This document shows positions 1 through 6,801 of a DNA stretch of 7,251 bases, in pieces. The notes beneath the pieces were generated by a model. That model worked only from the letters and a program-made list of their open reading frames with translations, was not told the DNA's origin and did no database searches. Position numbers and translations under genes: made by a program. The stretch comes from an uncultured Chloroflexota bacterium (GTDB lineage Bacteria > Chloroflexota > Limnocylindria > Limnocylindrales > Limnocylindraceae). How positions within the stretch are numbered: position 1 is the stretch's first letter; each line of letters opens with the position of its first letter. Location: positions 1-7,251 of the forward strand of contig CAJARA010000100.1 of NCBI GenBank assembly GCA_903944295.1, read 5' to 3'.

Positions 1-1281
1 GAGGGCAGCATCACGCGCATGAATGCGTGGCATCCGTTCCGACTTGTACGCCGACTCATGCTCCTCATCAACAACGATCAGCCCCACTTCGTGGCTCAGC
101 GCACCGATCGCCGTTCGGGTACCGACAACAAGGTGCGGTCCCGGCAGTGTGAGTCGCGCGTGCGCATCGAGCCGCTCGCCTTGGCTCGCTCCAGCGTGGA
201 TCAGTTCGGCGTCAACCCCGGTTGCAGCCAAGAGTGCATCAGCGGCTACCGCAACCTGTGTTGTCTCTGGGACGAGCCAGAGCACCGATCGTCCTGCGCG
301 CAGTGTGCGTGCCACGATCTCTGCCGCAACACGACTCTTGCCAGACCCTGGTGGCCCATCAAGCAGCGTCACGCCCACGCCAAGGTCCGCAGCGAGGAGC
401 GACTCCTGTCCCCTACTCCACGCCGGCGTACCCGCCTCGTACTGAGTGTCGCTCGTCCGCCGATCTGCATGGCGCCGTTGACGGCGGCGCAGCTCAACGT
501 TCACAAGGCCGAGTACTTCAAGTCGCCGCACGGCACTTAGGCCACCAGGAAGATCCGCGGCTCGCACAAAAGGTTCGTCTGTTGCAGCCGCAGCTTCAAG
601 GCGAGCAAGGATCTCCTGTTGACGAGCACCACGCGGCGCAGGCTGCGCCGCCGCTGCGGCAGATCGCCCCTGCAGCGGAACAAGACTCGCGTACGGCTCT
701 TGAATGACGCGCCCGCTGACTGCGCTCAGCTGCCATCTTCGTTCGATTCGTCCTTCGCGCTCCCCTGTTCGCAGCAGCGTGAGCAGTGCGGTGCGAGCAC
801 GGCCGCGTGCACCGCTCAGCCGATCAACTGGAGACCACTCCGCGGTGATGCCGGCGCGACGCTCAGCCTCACTCGGTACCCCAATGAAGCGCACTACCGC
901 CTCGACTTTGTCGAGAAGTCCTGGTGGCAGCAGCGAGCGAAGGGTGAGGCCTGGCGGCGCACACCAGTGCTCTGCAGCGCGGAGTGCCAACTGCATGCCG
1001 AGCGGACCGATCAGGACGCTCTCGCCGAGTCTCGCCTCAACGCGCTTGAGCTGGAAACCATCTGGCGCCGCGTATTCGCCAGGGGCTCCTACAACGATGC
1101 CAACGGCGCGCCGGCTGCCGAATGGCACAACGACGCCATCGCCAACAGTAAGTTCATCGCGCTCTGGCGGGAGGTAGTCGTAGAGTCGCTCGCCTTGTGC
1201 ACCAGGGAGGTCAACGGCAACACGCACCGTTGCGGACGAACCCGCGCGCTGATGAGCTGGGGGCGTTTCGGCCCCGCTCAC
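1..1281 (-). CDS. priA: Primosomal protein N' (PriA), replication restart helicase; N-terminal 427 residues, 3' end beyond the window
   Basis: PriA is a DEAH-type superfamily 2 DNA helicase that recognises stalled or repaired forks in the cytoplasm and reloads the replisome. Translating the minus strand from GTG 1281 gives one open frame to position 1, so the C-terminal helicase part is outside the window. Residues about 19-65 match the N-terminal fork-binding domain (VRVAVDLPG...LYDYLPP...VVVPFGSRRAVGIVVG). A probable winged-helix linker follows. The first helicase lobe has Walker A GPPGSGKS (309-316), VVGTRTAIGAL (385-395), Walker B LIVVDEEHES (401-410) and IHARDAAL at the edge. The start overlaps the gmk stop by 4 nt (GTGA), which favours coupled translation; GTG 1227 (codon 19), just before the conserved domain, is an alternative. 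Differences from the usual family: Walker A is GPPGSGKS rather than GVTGSGKT, and PETTQVAV replaces PEIALTPQ. Identity is secure; the precise start is less so. Confidence 0.93.
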   Translation of the reverse strand, partial: MSGAETPPAHQRAGSSATVRVAVDLPGAQGERLYDYLPPERDELTVGDGVVVPFGSRRAVGIVVGAPGEYAAPDGFQLKRVEARLGESVLIGPLGMQLALRAAEHWCAPPGLTLRSLLPPGLLDKVEAVVRFIGVPSEAERRAGITAEWSPVDRLSGARGRARTALLTLLRTGEREGRIERRWQLSAVSGRVIQEPYASLVPLQGRSAAAAAQPAPRGARQQEILARLEAAAATDEPFVRAADLPGGLSAVRRLEVLGLVNVELRRRQRRHADRRTSDTQYEAGTPAWSRGQESLLAADLGVGVTLLDGPPGSGKSRVAAEIVARTLRAGRSVLWLVPETTQVAVAADALLAATGVDAELIHAGASQGERLDAHARLTLPGPHLVVGTRTAIGALSHEVGLIVVDEEHESAYKSERMPRIHARDAAL

Positions 1282-1901
1282 ACCGTGATCCGGCGCTCCG
1301 GATGCTTGGCGCGTTCAGCAAGGACGATCTTCTCGACCTGCGCCGCCGCCTCTTCCGGGTAACCAGTCTCATTCAGGACGAGATAGTCGTACTCCTTCGC
1401 GCGGTCCATCTCTACGATGGCACTCTTCGCTCGCGTCACGAGCTCCTCCGCCGTCTCCGTCCCGCGACCAGCGAGCCTGACGGCGAGCGCCTCCGCCGAC
1501 GGAGGGGCAATGAAGATCAGGATCGCCTCTGGGATTGCGGCGCGGACGCTCCGCGCCCCCTGAACATCGATCTTCAGGATTGCATCTTGGCCACGCTCAA
1601 GCGCATCACGCACCTCGCTGCGCGGTGTTCCATAGGAGCGGCCATGAACCGATGCGGACTCAAGGAGCCCAGATGCGGCGTTCAGTGCTGCAAAGGTTTC
1701 ATCCGTATGGAAGTGATAGTGGACGCCGTTCATTTCGCCGGCGCGTGGCTCACGGGTGGTGCAGGTCACCACATAGTGGAAGGTCTGACCGATCGGACGA
1801 CGGCGCAACTCATTGATGATGGTGTCTTTCCCCACGCCGCTCGGCCCAGAGATCACGATCACCTGCGCCCCCGCTGCACCTTCACGTCGCTGACCTGGCA
1901 T
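1278..1901 (-). CDS. gmk: Guanylate kinase
   Basis: Guanylate kinase transfers phosphate from ATP to GMP to give GDP, a cytoplasmic step in purine nucleotide synthesis and salvage. The 207-residue product has the usual family length. The P-loop is GPSGVGKD at 19-26. The GMP-binding stretch TTREPRAGEMNGVHYHF lies at 48-64, with HYHF where DYxF is common. Also present are KIDVQGARSVR (110-120), IFIAPPS (129-135) and the late YDYLVLNE (171-178). The start at ATG 1901 shares one base with the stop of the upstream pseudouridine synthase gene (TGATG) and has the only strong ribosome-binding site in the operon (GGAGGG at 1905-1910). About 13 residues precede the first beta strand, slightly more than in many homologues. 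The stop overlaps priA by 4 nt. In many bacteria rpoZ and coaBC lie between gmk and priA; both are absent here. Confidence 0.96.
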   Translation of the reverse strand: MPGQRREGAAGAQVIVISGPSGVGKDTIINELRRRPIGQTFHYVVTCTTREPRAGEMNGVHYHFHTDETFAALNAASGLLESASVHGRSYGTPRSEVRDALERGQDAILKIDVQGARSVRAAIPEAILIFIAPPSAEALAVRLAGRGTETAEELVTRAKSAIVEMDRAKEYDYLVLNETGYPEEAAAQVEKIVLAERAKHPERRITV

Positions 1902-2845
1902 CAGCCCTCCGATCTCTCTCCGTGCAACCGTAGCGTATCAAGTGGGAGTTGCAGATCGGCTGGCAGCGGCGCCTCTAAGCGCATCAGCCGCCCATCGCGT
2001 GGATGCGTGAAGGCGATCCTCCAGGCGTGCAGGAAGAGGCGCGTCGTCCCCTCAGGGCCGCGCCGACTCGTCCCGTTGCCGTAGGTGGGGTCGCCAGCAA
2101 TCGGATGCCCAATCTCCGTTAAGTGAACACGAATCTGATGGGTTCGCCCAGTGATGAGATCAACCTCAAGCAGCGTCCAGCCGGCAAAGCGCTCCTTCAC
2201 GCGATACCCGGTCGTTGAGGCGCGACCGCCAGCAACGACCGCCATCCGCTTCCGCTCTGAAGGGTCGCGTCCAATTGGCGCCTCAATGCGCCCAACCTCG
2301 GCGGCAACGGGGCCCTGCACCAGTGTGATGTACGTCTTCTTGACGCGGCGCGCCTTGAGCTGCGCCATCAGGCTCGATTGTGCGAGGTCACCCTTCGCAA
2401 CAACGAGGAGCCCAGAGGTGTCCTTGTCGAGCCGATGCACAAGGCCAGGACGTGCCACACCGGCGATGCCAGGAAGATCTTCCACGTGGTGCAGTAGGGC
2501 GTTCACGAGTGTCCCCGTCGCATGGCCAGGCGCCGGATGCACCACAAGGCCGGCCGGCTTGTCCACCACCAGGATGTCTTCATCTTCATAGACCACGCTG
2601 ATCGGAATCGCCTCAGCCAGTAGCTCTGCATCTGCGATCGGTGGAATGGAGAGATGCAGCGTGCCACCCGGGACGAGCGTGCTGCTGGCACGCACCACAA
2701 GACCATTCATCGTCAGTCGACCTTCACTAATCAGTCGCTGCACAAACGAACGAGAGAGACCACAACGATCGGCAACAAAGCGATCGACGCGTTGACGCGC
2801 CGCCTCAGGTGGGATCGGCAGGTCAATCTCGCGCGGATCACTCAT
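1901..2845 (-). CDS. rluD: RluA-family 23S rRNA pseudouridine synthase, RluD-like
   Basis: This enzyme isomerises uridines to pseudouridine in RNA; RluD proper modifies the helix 69 loop of 23S rRNA (positions 1911, 1915 and 1917 in E. coli). The 314-residue product has an N-terminal S4 RNA-binding domain (about 17-65, with RVDRFVADRCGLSRSFVQRL). The RluA catalytic domain follows. It carries VVDKPAGLVVHP (93-104), the active-site motif HRLDKDTSGLLVVAK (137-151, catalytic Asp140), KTY (170-172) and GRTHQIRVHL (233-242). The open frame extends upstream to a GTG at 2959, but that region overlaps lspA heavily. I chose ATG 2845 because it overlaps the lspA stop by only 8 nt and begins just before the S4 domain. 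No Shine-Dalgarno sequence is visible there, so coupling to lspA is likely. Family and chemistry are secure. The exact target uridines are inferred, since RluA-family paralogues are hard to separate by motifs. Confidence 0.92.
   Translation of the reverse strand: MSDPREIDLPIPPEAARQRVDRFVADRCGLSRSFVQRLISEGRLTMNGLVVRASSTLVPGGTLHLSIPPIADAELLAEAIPISVVYEDEDILVVDKPAGLVVHPAPGHATGTLVNALLHHVEDLPGIAGVARPGLVHRLDKDTSGLLVVAKGDLAQSSLMAQLKARRVKKTYITLVQGPVAAEVGRIEAPIGRDPSERKRMAVVAGGRASTTGYRVKERFAGWTLLEVDLITGRTHQIRVHLTEIGHPIAGDPTYGNGTSRRGPEGTTRLFLHAWRIAFTHPRDGRLMRLEAPLPADLQLPLDTLRLHGERSEG
1905..1910 (-). promoter_or_regulatory. Ribosome-binding site of gmk
   Basis: GGAGGG on the minus strand lies three bases upstream of the gmk ATG at 1901, inside the last codons of the pseudouridine synthase gene. 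The spacing is short but usable. It is the only strong Shine-Dalgarno sequence at any start in the window, and it supports ATG 1901 as the gmk start. Confidence 0.7.
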
Positions 2846-3323
2846 GGTGCGACGCCGGGGGTCTTGAGCGTCCAGCAAAGAGCGTTTGAACGAGCAAGAG
2901 CAGGATGCCGAGCGAGATCGCCATATCAGCAACGTTGAAGGTCCAGAATCGTGTTGCACCTAGACCAAGGTCAATGAAGTCAAACACGAACCCGTTCGCA
3001 AGCCGATCAGCAAGGTTGCCGATCGCACCGCCAACAAGGAGTGCTGTTGTCAGCGTCAGGAGCGATGGGCGCCTCCCACCTTCACGCTCGTGAAGGGTGA
3101 CGAGGAGAAGGATCACGCCAATGCTCAGTAGCGCAAGGAGTGGCGCGCTCCCCTGAAAGAGCCCAAAGAGACCGCCTCGATTCTCGCTCCGAATCAGGCG
3201 CACCGAGCTACCCAACAGTTCGATCGGCGTACCTGTCGTCAGCAGGCTCGCCACCCACTCTTTGCTGATTCGATCAACAACGAGAACCGTGAGTGCAGTG
3301 AATCCGAAGGCTACCCGTCTCAT
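2838..3323 (-). CDS. lspA: Lipoprotein signal peptidase (signal peptidase II)
   Basis: LspA is an inner-membrane aspartyl protease that cleaves the signal peptide from diacylglyceryl-modified prolipoproteins. The 161-residue product has the family length and about four hydrophobic segments (roughly 4-18, 60-77, 89-104 and 130-149). Conserved blocks are VVDRISKEWV (15-24), the ENRGGLFGLF stretch with Asn48, GNLADRLANGFVFDFID (102-118) and FNVADMAISLG (129-139). By alignment to E. coli and P. aeruginosa LspA, the catalytic aspartates are Asp115 and Asp133; Asp106 is also conserved. The second block reads NRGGLF where NxGAAF is common, a mild deviation. ATG 3323 overlaps the ileS stop by 4 nt (ATGA), and the 3' end overlaps the next gene by 8 nt. 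No Shine-Dalgarno sequence precedes the start, which suggests coupling. ileS-lspA and lspA-rluD adjacency are common in bacteria and support the call. Confidence 0.96.
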   Translation of the reverse strand: MRRVAFGFTALTVLVVDRISKEWVASLLTTGTPIELLGSSVRLIRSENRGGLFGLFQGSAPLLALLSIGVILLLVTLHEREGGRRPSLLTLTTALLVGGAIGNLADRLANGFVFDFIDLGLGATRFWTFNVADMAISLGILLLLVQTLFAGRSRPPASHHE

Positions 3324-6300
3324 TCGGTGACACGTCGAATAGCGAGTGTGGCCTCACCCGCCGAGAGTGCAACGCTTCCGCGCTGCCACTCGTCTCCAAC
3401 TGGTTCGCGGTCAACCTCTTGGATCTTCTGGGCGCCAACAGCGGTGGCGATCGCCGCCGAATGTGTGGCGAGTGGGGCCTGCGCGCCAGTAGCCTGCAAC
3501 TCAATCCGATCCTCGCGCCGAAGGCCAGCCAGTTTCCGTAGATCCTGCACAGCGCGCATCAGCTCGCGCGCATCGCCTTCACTGATCAGTTCAGGGGTGA
3601 GCGCTGTGTCCAGCTCCACGACGAGTCCGTCATCCTCTGCCACATGCTGCCCTTCACGTGGCACCGCCTGCACCTCAATGTCATCCGCGGCAAGGTCAAC
3701 ACCAGCGATCCGCACCGCACCGTCAGCAAGGAACTCCACGACACCGTCGCGTGCCGCCTGCATCACCGCCTGCGTCGATCCGCCCAACCGCTTCCCCACC
3801 TTTGGCAGGAGCACCTTTACGCGGCGCTCAAAGAGTCCTGATGCATCGCCAACCGCCTCCACGCTCTTCACATTGAGTTCGTCGGCCAGGATCTCGCGAA
3901 GTTCGGCCTCGTCGCTACCGCTGACGCCAAGGACGACGCGCGCTCGAGCGAGCGGCTGACGTGTGCGAATGTTCGCTGCACTGCGAACGGAGCGACCGAG
4001 TTCTGCAGCACGGATGATGCGATCCATTGACGATTCGAGCGCCTCATCTCGCCACGGCGCGCTCTCAGCGCTCGGCCAGTGCAGCAGATGAATGCTCCCT
4101 GGCGCCTCCCCCGCGCGAATCGCCGCAGCGAGCGGACGCTCAGCGCCACCAACCACCTGCGAGGTGCCCGTTGAATCGGCGAGCCCTGCGCTCGCAAGGT
4201 TGCGGTAGATCGCGTCCGTAAGGAATGGCGCGATTGGGGCGGCGACACGTAGCAGTGTCAGCAGCGCCTGGTGCAGCGTGTCAAATGCGGCATCACGATC
4301 TTCAGCCGGTGCATCGGGGGCGAACCGCTCACGGGTGCGGCGGAGATACCAGGTAGAGAGCTCATCAATCCCCTGCTCAAGGCGTCGCACCGCGCTGTAG
4401 GCGTCATAGGCGGTGAACGATCGCTCAGCTGAAGCGGCGAGCTCCGCCGACCGACTGAGGATCCAGCGATCCATCACGCTTCGACCCTTCGCCGTTGCGC
4501 TGCTCTCCTTCGGCGTCCAGCCGGCGGAGGCGGCCTGTCCCACGAGGAAGGCGTACACGTTCCAGAGGACGAGGAGCCGGCGGCGCGTCTCATCCGCCGC
4601 CTCCCAACCGAAGTGCACGTTCTCCTCTGGCCGTGAGCCAACAAAGAGCCAGCGCATCACGTCGGCCCCCATGCGGTCCGCCGCCTCATCAAACTCGATC
4701 GAATTCCCCCAGCTCTTATGCATCGCTCGCCCATCGGCACCAACCACAAGTCCGTAGCCGAAGACCGTCTTCGTTGGTTCGCTTGAAGCCATCACCGTGG
4801 ACATGGCGAGGAGCGAGTAGAACCAGTTACGGAACTGGCCGGGGAAGCTCTCCGTGATGAAGTCGGCGGGGAACCAGCGCTTCCAGTACTCAGGGTCCTC
4901 GCGGTAGCGCATCGTGGAGAAGGAGACGATCCCCGCGTCAAGCCACGGATTCCCTACGTCAGGAACACGCGTCACCTTCGCCCCGCATCCGCTGCAGTCG
5001 ATCTGTACTTCGTCAATGTAAGGACGGTGCGCCGTATGCCCCTCAAGCGCGGCTGCGCCAGCGGTTGCGCGTCCCTCGAGATCCTTGCGCGAGCTCAGCA
5101 CCTCAACCTTGCCGCACGCGGTGCATTCGTAGATCGGAAGGGCGAGACCCCAGTAGCGCTTCTTGGAGATCATCCAGTCGCTCATGTTGCGTAGCCAATC
5201 GAGCTCGCGTTCGTAACCAAACTCTGGAAGCCAGCTGATGCGATCAACCACCGCCATGATCTGGTATCTCAGGCTCGCGTCAACCTCCGCCTTGGTCAAC
5301 TGATCGCGCGGCTTCTCGTAGAGCGGCCCCATGCTGATGAACCACTCATCAACGAGCCGGAAGACGAGCGGTGTTGCGCAGCGCCAGCAGTGTGGGTATC
5401 GGTGCGTGATCTTCTCGCGGCGCAGCAGGCTCTTTGCGGCGGTGAGGTGCGTAAAGACGTCCTCCGTCACCTCATGCCACTCGCGACCACTCAGGTTGCC
5501 AAAGCCATCAAGGTAGATACCGGATTCATCAATCGGTGCGATCGCGGGGAGCCCTTCAGCAACGCCGAGCTTATGGTCGTCACTCCCGCATCCGGGCGCA
5601 ATGTGCACGATGCAGGTTCCCTCTTCAGAGCCAACCTCGTCCCATGCGATCACGCGGTGTCCCGCTCCGTCTGGGCCGAGCGCCTCACTCACCGCTGGGA
5701 GCGCATCAAATGGCGCGCGGTACTTCCAACCGATCAGTTCTGATCCCTTCCGTGTCTCAAGCAGCTTCGCGCGCGGAGCGCCGCCGCCGAGTGCTGCGGC
5801 TCGGCGCGAAGCACCAATCCAGAGCTTGCGGCCGTCAAACTCCACAAGTTCGTAGTCGAGCGTGGGCTGGACTGCGGCGGCAACATTCGCCGCAACGGTC
5901 CACGGCGTCGTGGTCCATGCGATGAGCTCCTCGCCTGGACGATCCACAAGTGCCAGGCCGAAGTAGAGCGACTGGTCTTCACGATCCGCATATCCCTCAG
6001 TCATCTCGTGCTGGCTGATACCGGTGCCGCAACGGGCACACCAGGGCATGCTGTCGCTCCCCTTGTAGAGCCAGCCACGCTCATGGCACTTCGCAAGGAA
6101 GGTCCAGATCAGATCGTTATTCTCATCAGAGAAGGTGAAGTACGATCCACCAACCTCTGGCGTGCCGAGTCGTCCGATCAGCTGCTCTGCTGGGCCACTG
6201 ACTGGGCCGTTCGCCCCGTTGATCGTGACCGGCGTCGCCGGATCCTTTGCGAGCGCGTCGCGCAGCTTCAGCAGGTCAGCGGGATCGTTCCAGTCCATCC

Positions 6301-6721
6301 ACATCCCGAGTCGAATCGACTGTTCCGTCTGTCGCGCTGCGTAGGTAAGGACGCGCTGCTTGCAGAGGCTGATGAATGCGGCCAGTCCCTGCTCCTCAAT
6401 CTGGCGTTTGGAGGTGTAGCCGAGCTCGCGCTCAACATTCACCTCAACCCAGAGTCCCTGACAATCGAATCCCTGCTGCCAACGCAACTCGTGGCCGAGT
6501 GAGGCACGAAAACGCTGGAAGAGATCCTTGTACGTACGCCCCCAGGCGTGGTGGACTCCCATCGGATTGTTCGCGGTGATTGGACCATCCAGGAATGACC
6601 AGGCTGGACCTCCCGTCGTCTGTGCGCGCAGACGCTCAAAGACGCCCTCCTCCCGCCAGCGACGGAGCACCTCGTGCTCAATGCTGATGAGATCTGGACG
6701 GGCATCCACAGGGTTGAACAT
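3320..6721 (-). CDS. ileS: Isoleucyl-tRNA synthetase with variant HIGH and KMSKS signatures
   Basis: IleS attaches isoleucine to tRNA-Ile in the cytoplasm and edits mischarged valine. The 1133-residue product reads from ATG 6721. Features in order: GVHH at the HIGH site (55-58) followed by KDLFQRF; an insertion at about 146-192; SYFTFSDENND (193-203); CARC (228-231); the editing domain with WTTTPWT (269-275) and GCGSDDHKLG (377-386); CWRC (445-448); DWMISKKRYWG (515-525); CxxC pairs at 533/536 and 576/579; WLDAG (593-597); AMHKS at the KMSKS site (666-670); STWYLRRTRERF in the anticodon-binding domain (789-800); IRTRQPL (918-924); and a tail with LISEGDARELMRAVQDLRK (1045-1063). The frame opens further upstream to a TTG at 6757, but homology begins after ATG 6721 and neither start has a Shine-Dalgarno sequence. 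Adjacency to lspA supports IleS over ValRS or LeuRS. The altered signatures are the main oddity. Confidence 0.93.
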   Translation of the reverse strand: MFNPVDARPDLISIEHEVLRRWREEGVFERLRAQTTGGPAWSFLDGPITANNPMGVHHAWGRTYKDLFQRFRASLGHELRWQQGFDCQGLWVEVNVERELGYTSKRQIEEQGLAAFISLCKQRVLTYAARQTEQSIRLGMWMDWNDPADLLKLRDALAKDPATPVTINGANGPVSGPAEQLIGRLGTPEVGGSYFTFSDENNDLIWTFLAKCHERGWLYKGSDSMPWCARCGTGISQHEMTEGYADREDQSLYFGLALVDRPGEELIAWTTTPWTVAANVAAAVQPTLDYELVEFDGRKLWIGASRRAAALGGGAPRAKLLETRKGSELIGWKYRAPFDALPAVSEALGPDGAGHRVIAWDEVGSEEGTCIVHIAPGCGSDDHKLGVAEGLPAIAPIDESGIYLDGFGNLSGREWHEVTEDVFTHLTAAKSLLRREKITHRYPHCWRCATPLVFRLVDEWFISMGPLYEKPRDQLTKAEVDASLRYQIMAVVDRISWLPEFGYERELDWLRNMSDWMISKKRYWGLALPIYECTACGKVEVLSSRKDLEGRATAGAAALEGHTAHRPYIDEVQIDCSGCGAKVTRVPDVGNPWLDAGIVSFSTMRYREDPEYWKRWFPADFITESFPGQFRNWFYSLLAMSTVMASSEPTKTVFGYGLVVGADGRAMHKSWGNSIEFDEAADRMGADVMRWLFVGSRPEENVHFGWEAADETRRRLLVLWNVYAFLVGQAASAGWTPKESSATAKGRSVMDRWILSRSAELAASAERSFTAYDAYSAVRRLEQGIDELSTWYLRRTRERFAPDAPAEDRDAAFDTLHQALLTLLRVAAPIAPFLTDAIYRNLASAGLADSTGTSQVVGGAERPLAAAIRAGEAPGSIHLLHWPSAESAPWRDEALESSMDRIIRAAELGRSVRSAANIRTRQPLARARVVLGVSGSDEAELREILADELNVKSVEAVGDASGLFERRVKVLLPKVGKRLGGSTQAVMQAARDGVVEFLADGAVRIAGVDLAADDIEVQAVPREGQHVAEDDGLVVELDTALTPELISEGDARELMRAVQDLRKLAGLRREDRIELQATGAQAPLATHSAAIATAVGAQKIQEVDREPVGDEWQRGSVALSAGEATLAIRRVTE

Positions 6722-6801
6722 GCTACGGAGCGTGCCACGCGCGTCCCTGCATGGCAAACGGAGCAGCGACTCTTCCCCTGCCGAGGCGCTATCGTGCTGG
6801 T
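6722..6801. promoter_or_regulatory. Divergent intergenic region between ileS and the membrane-protein gene
   Basis: This 80-nt gap is the only non-coding stretch in the window and must hold the promoters for the minus-strand operon and the plus-strand gene, unless the latter starts further upstream at ATG 6751. There is no Shine-Dalgarno sequence close to either start. There is no room for a T-box leader of the kind that often precedes ileS in Firmicutes. A weak ileS promoter can be proposed: TTGCCA (6757-6752), a 17-nt spacer and CACGCT (6734-6729), ending seven bases before the ATG. Its -10 element is poor, so this is only a suggestion. Confidence 0.45.
6790..6795 (+). promoter_or_regulatory. 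Candidate -10 element for a leaderless plus-strand transcript
   Basis: TATCGT fits the TAnnnT pattern and occupies -12 to -7 relative to GTG 6802, so transcription would start at or next to the start codon. A partial -35 match, GCGACT (6766-6771, three of six bases of TTGACA at GAC), lies 18 nt upstream. No Shine-Dalgarno sequence is present, consistent with a leaderless mRNA. This is motif matching only. Confidence 0.3.

Noticed and set aside
19..1362. Several overlapping plus-strand open frames (19-540, 23-445, 222-707, 619-1362, 704-1177)
   Set aside because: All are antisense to priA or the gmk 3' end. The minus-strand translation has recognisable PriA motifs, while these have low-complexity Arg/Ser/Ala composition.
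1197..2084. Plus-strand open frame of 295 codons across gmk and the start of the pseudouridine synthase region
   Set aside because: It lies antisense to two clearly identified genes, is rich in Arg and Pro with no family motif, and is explained by GC-rich codon structure on the other strand.
1901..2959. Longer pseudouridine synthase gene starting at GTG 2959
   Set aside because: The additional 38 codons lie inside lspA and read as Ser/Arg-rich shadow sequence. ATG 2845 begins just ahead of the S4 domain with an 8-nt overlap.
3320..6757. Longer ileS starting at TTG 6757
   Set aside because: The 12 extra residues (MPCRDARGTLRS) do not resemble an IleS N-terminus, TTG is a rare start and no ribosome-binding site precedes it. 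ATG 6721 fits better.
6751..6801. In-frame ATG 6751 as the start of the plus-strand membrane protein
   Set aside because: It would add a polar 17-residue tail with no ribosome-binding site and leave 29 nt for the ileS promoter. GTG 6802 is preferred, though not proven.
6722..6801. T-box riboswitch upstream of ileS
   Set aside because: The gap is only 80 nt, with no T-box consensus or specifier stem visible, and the next gene is divergent.
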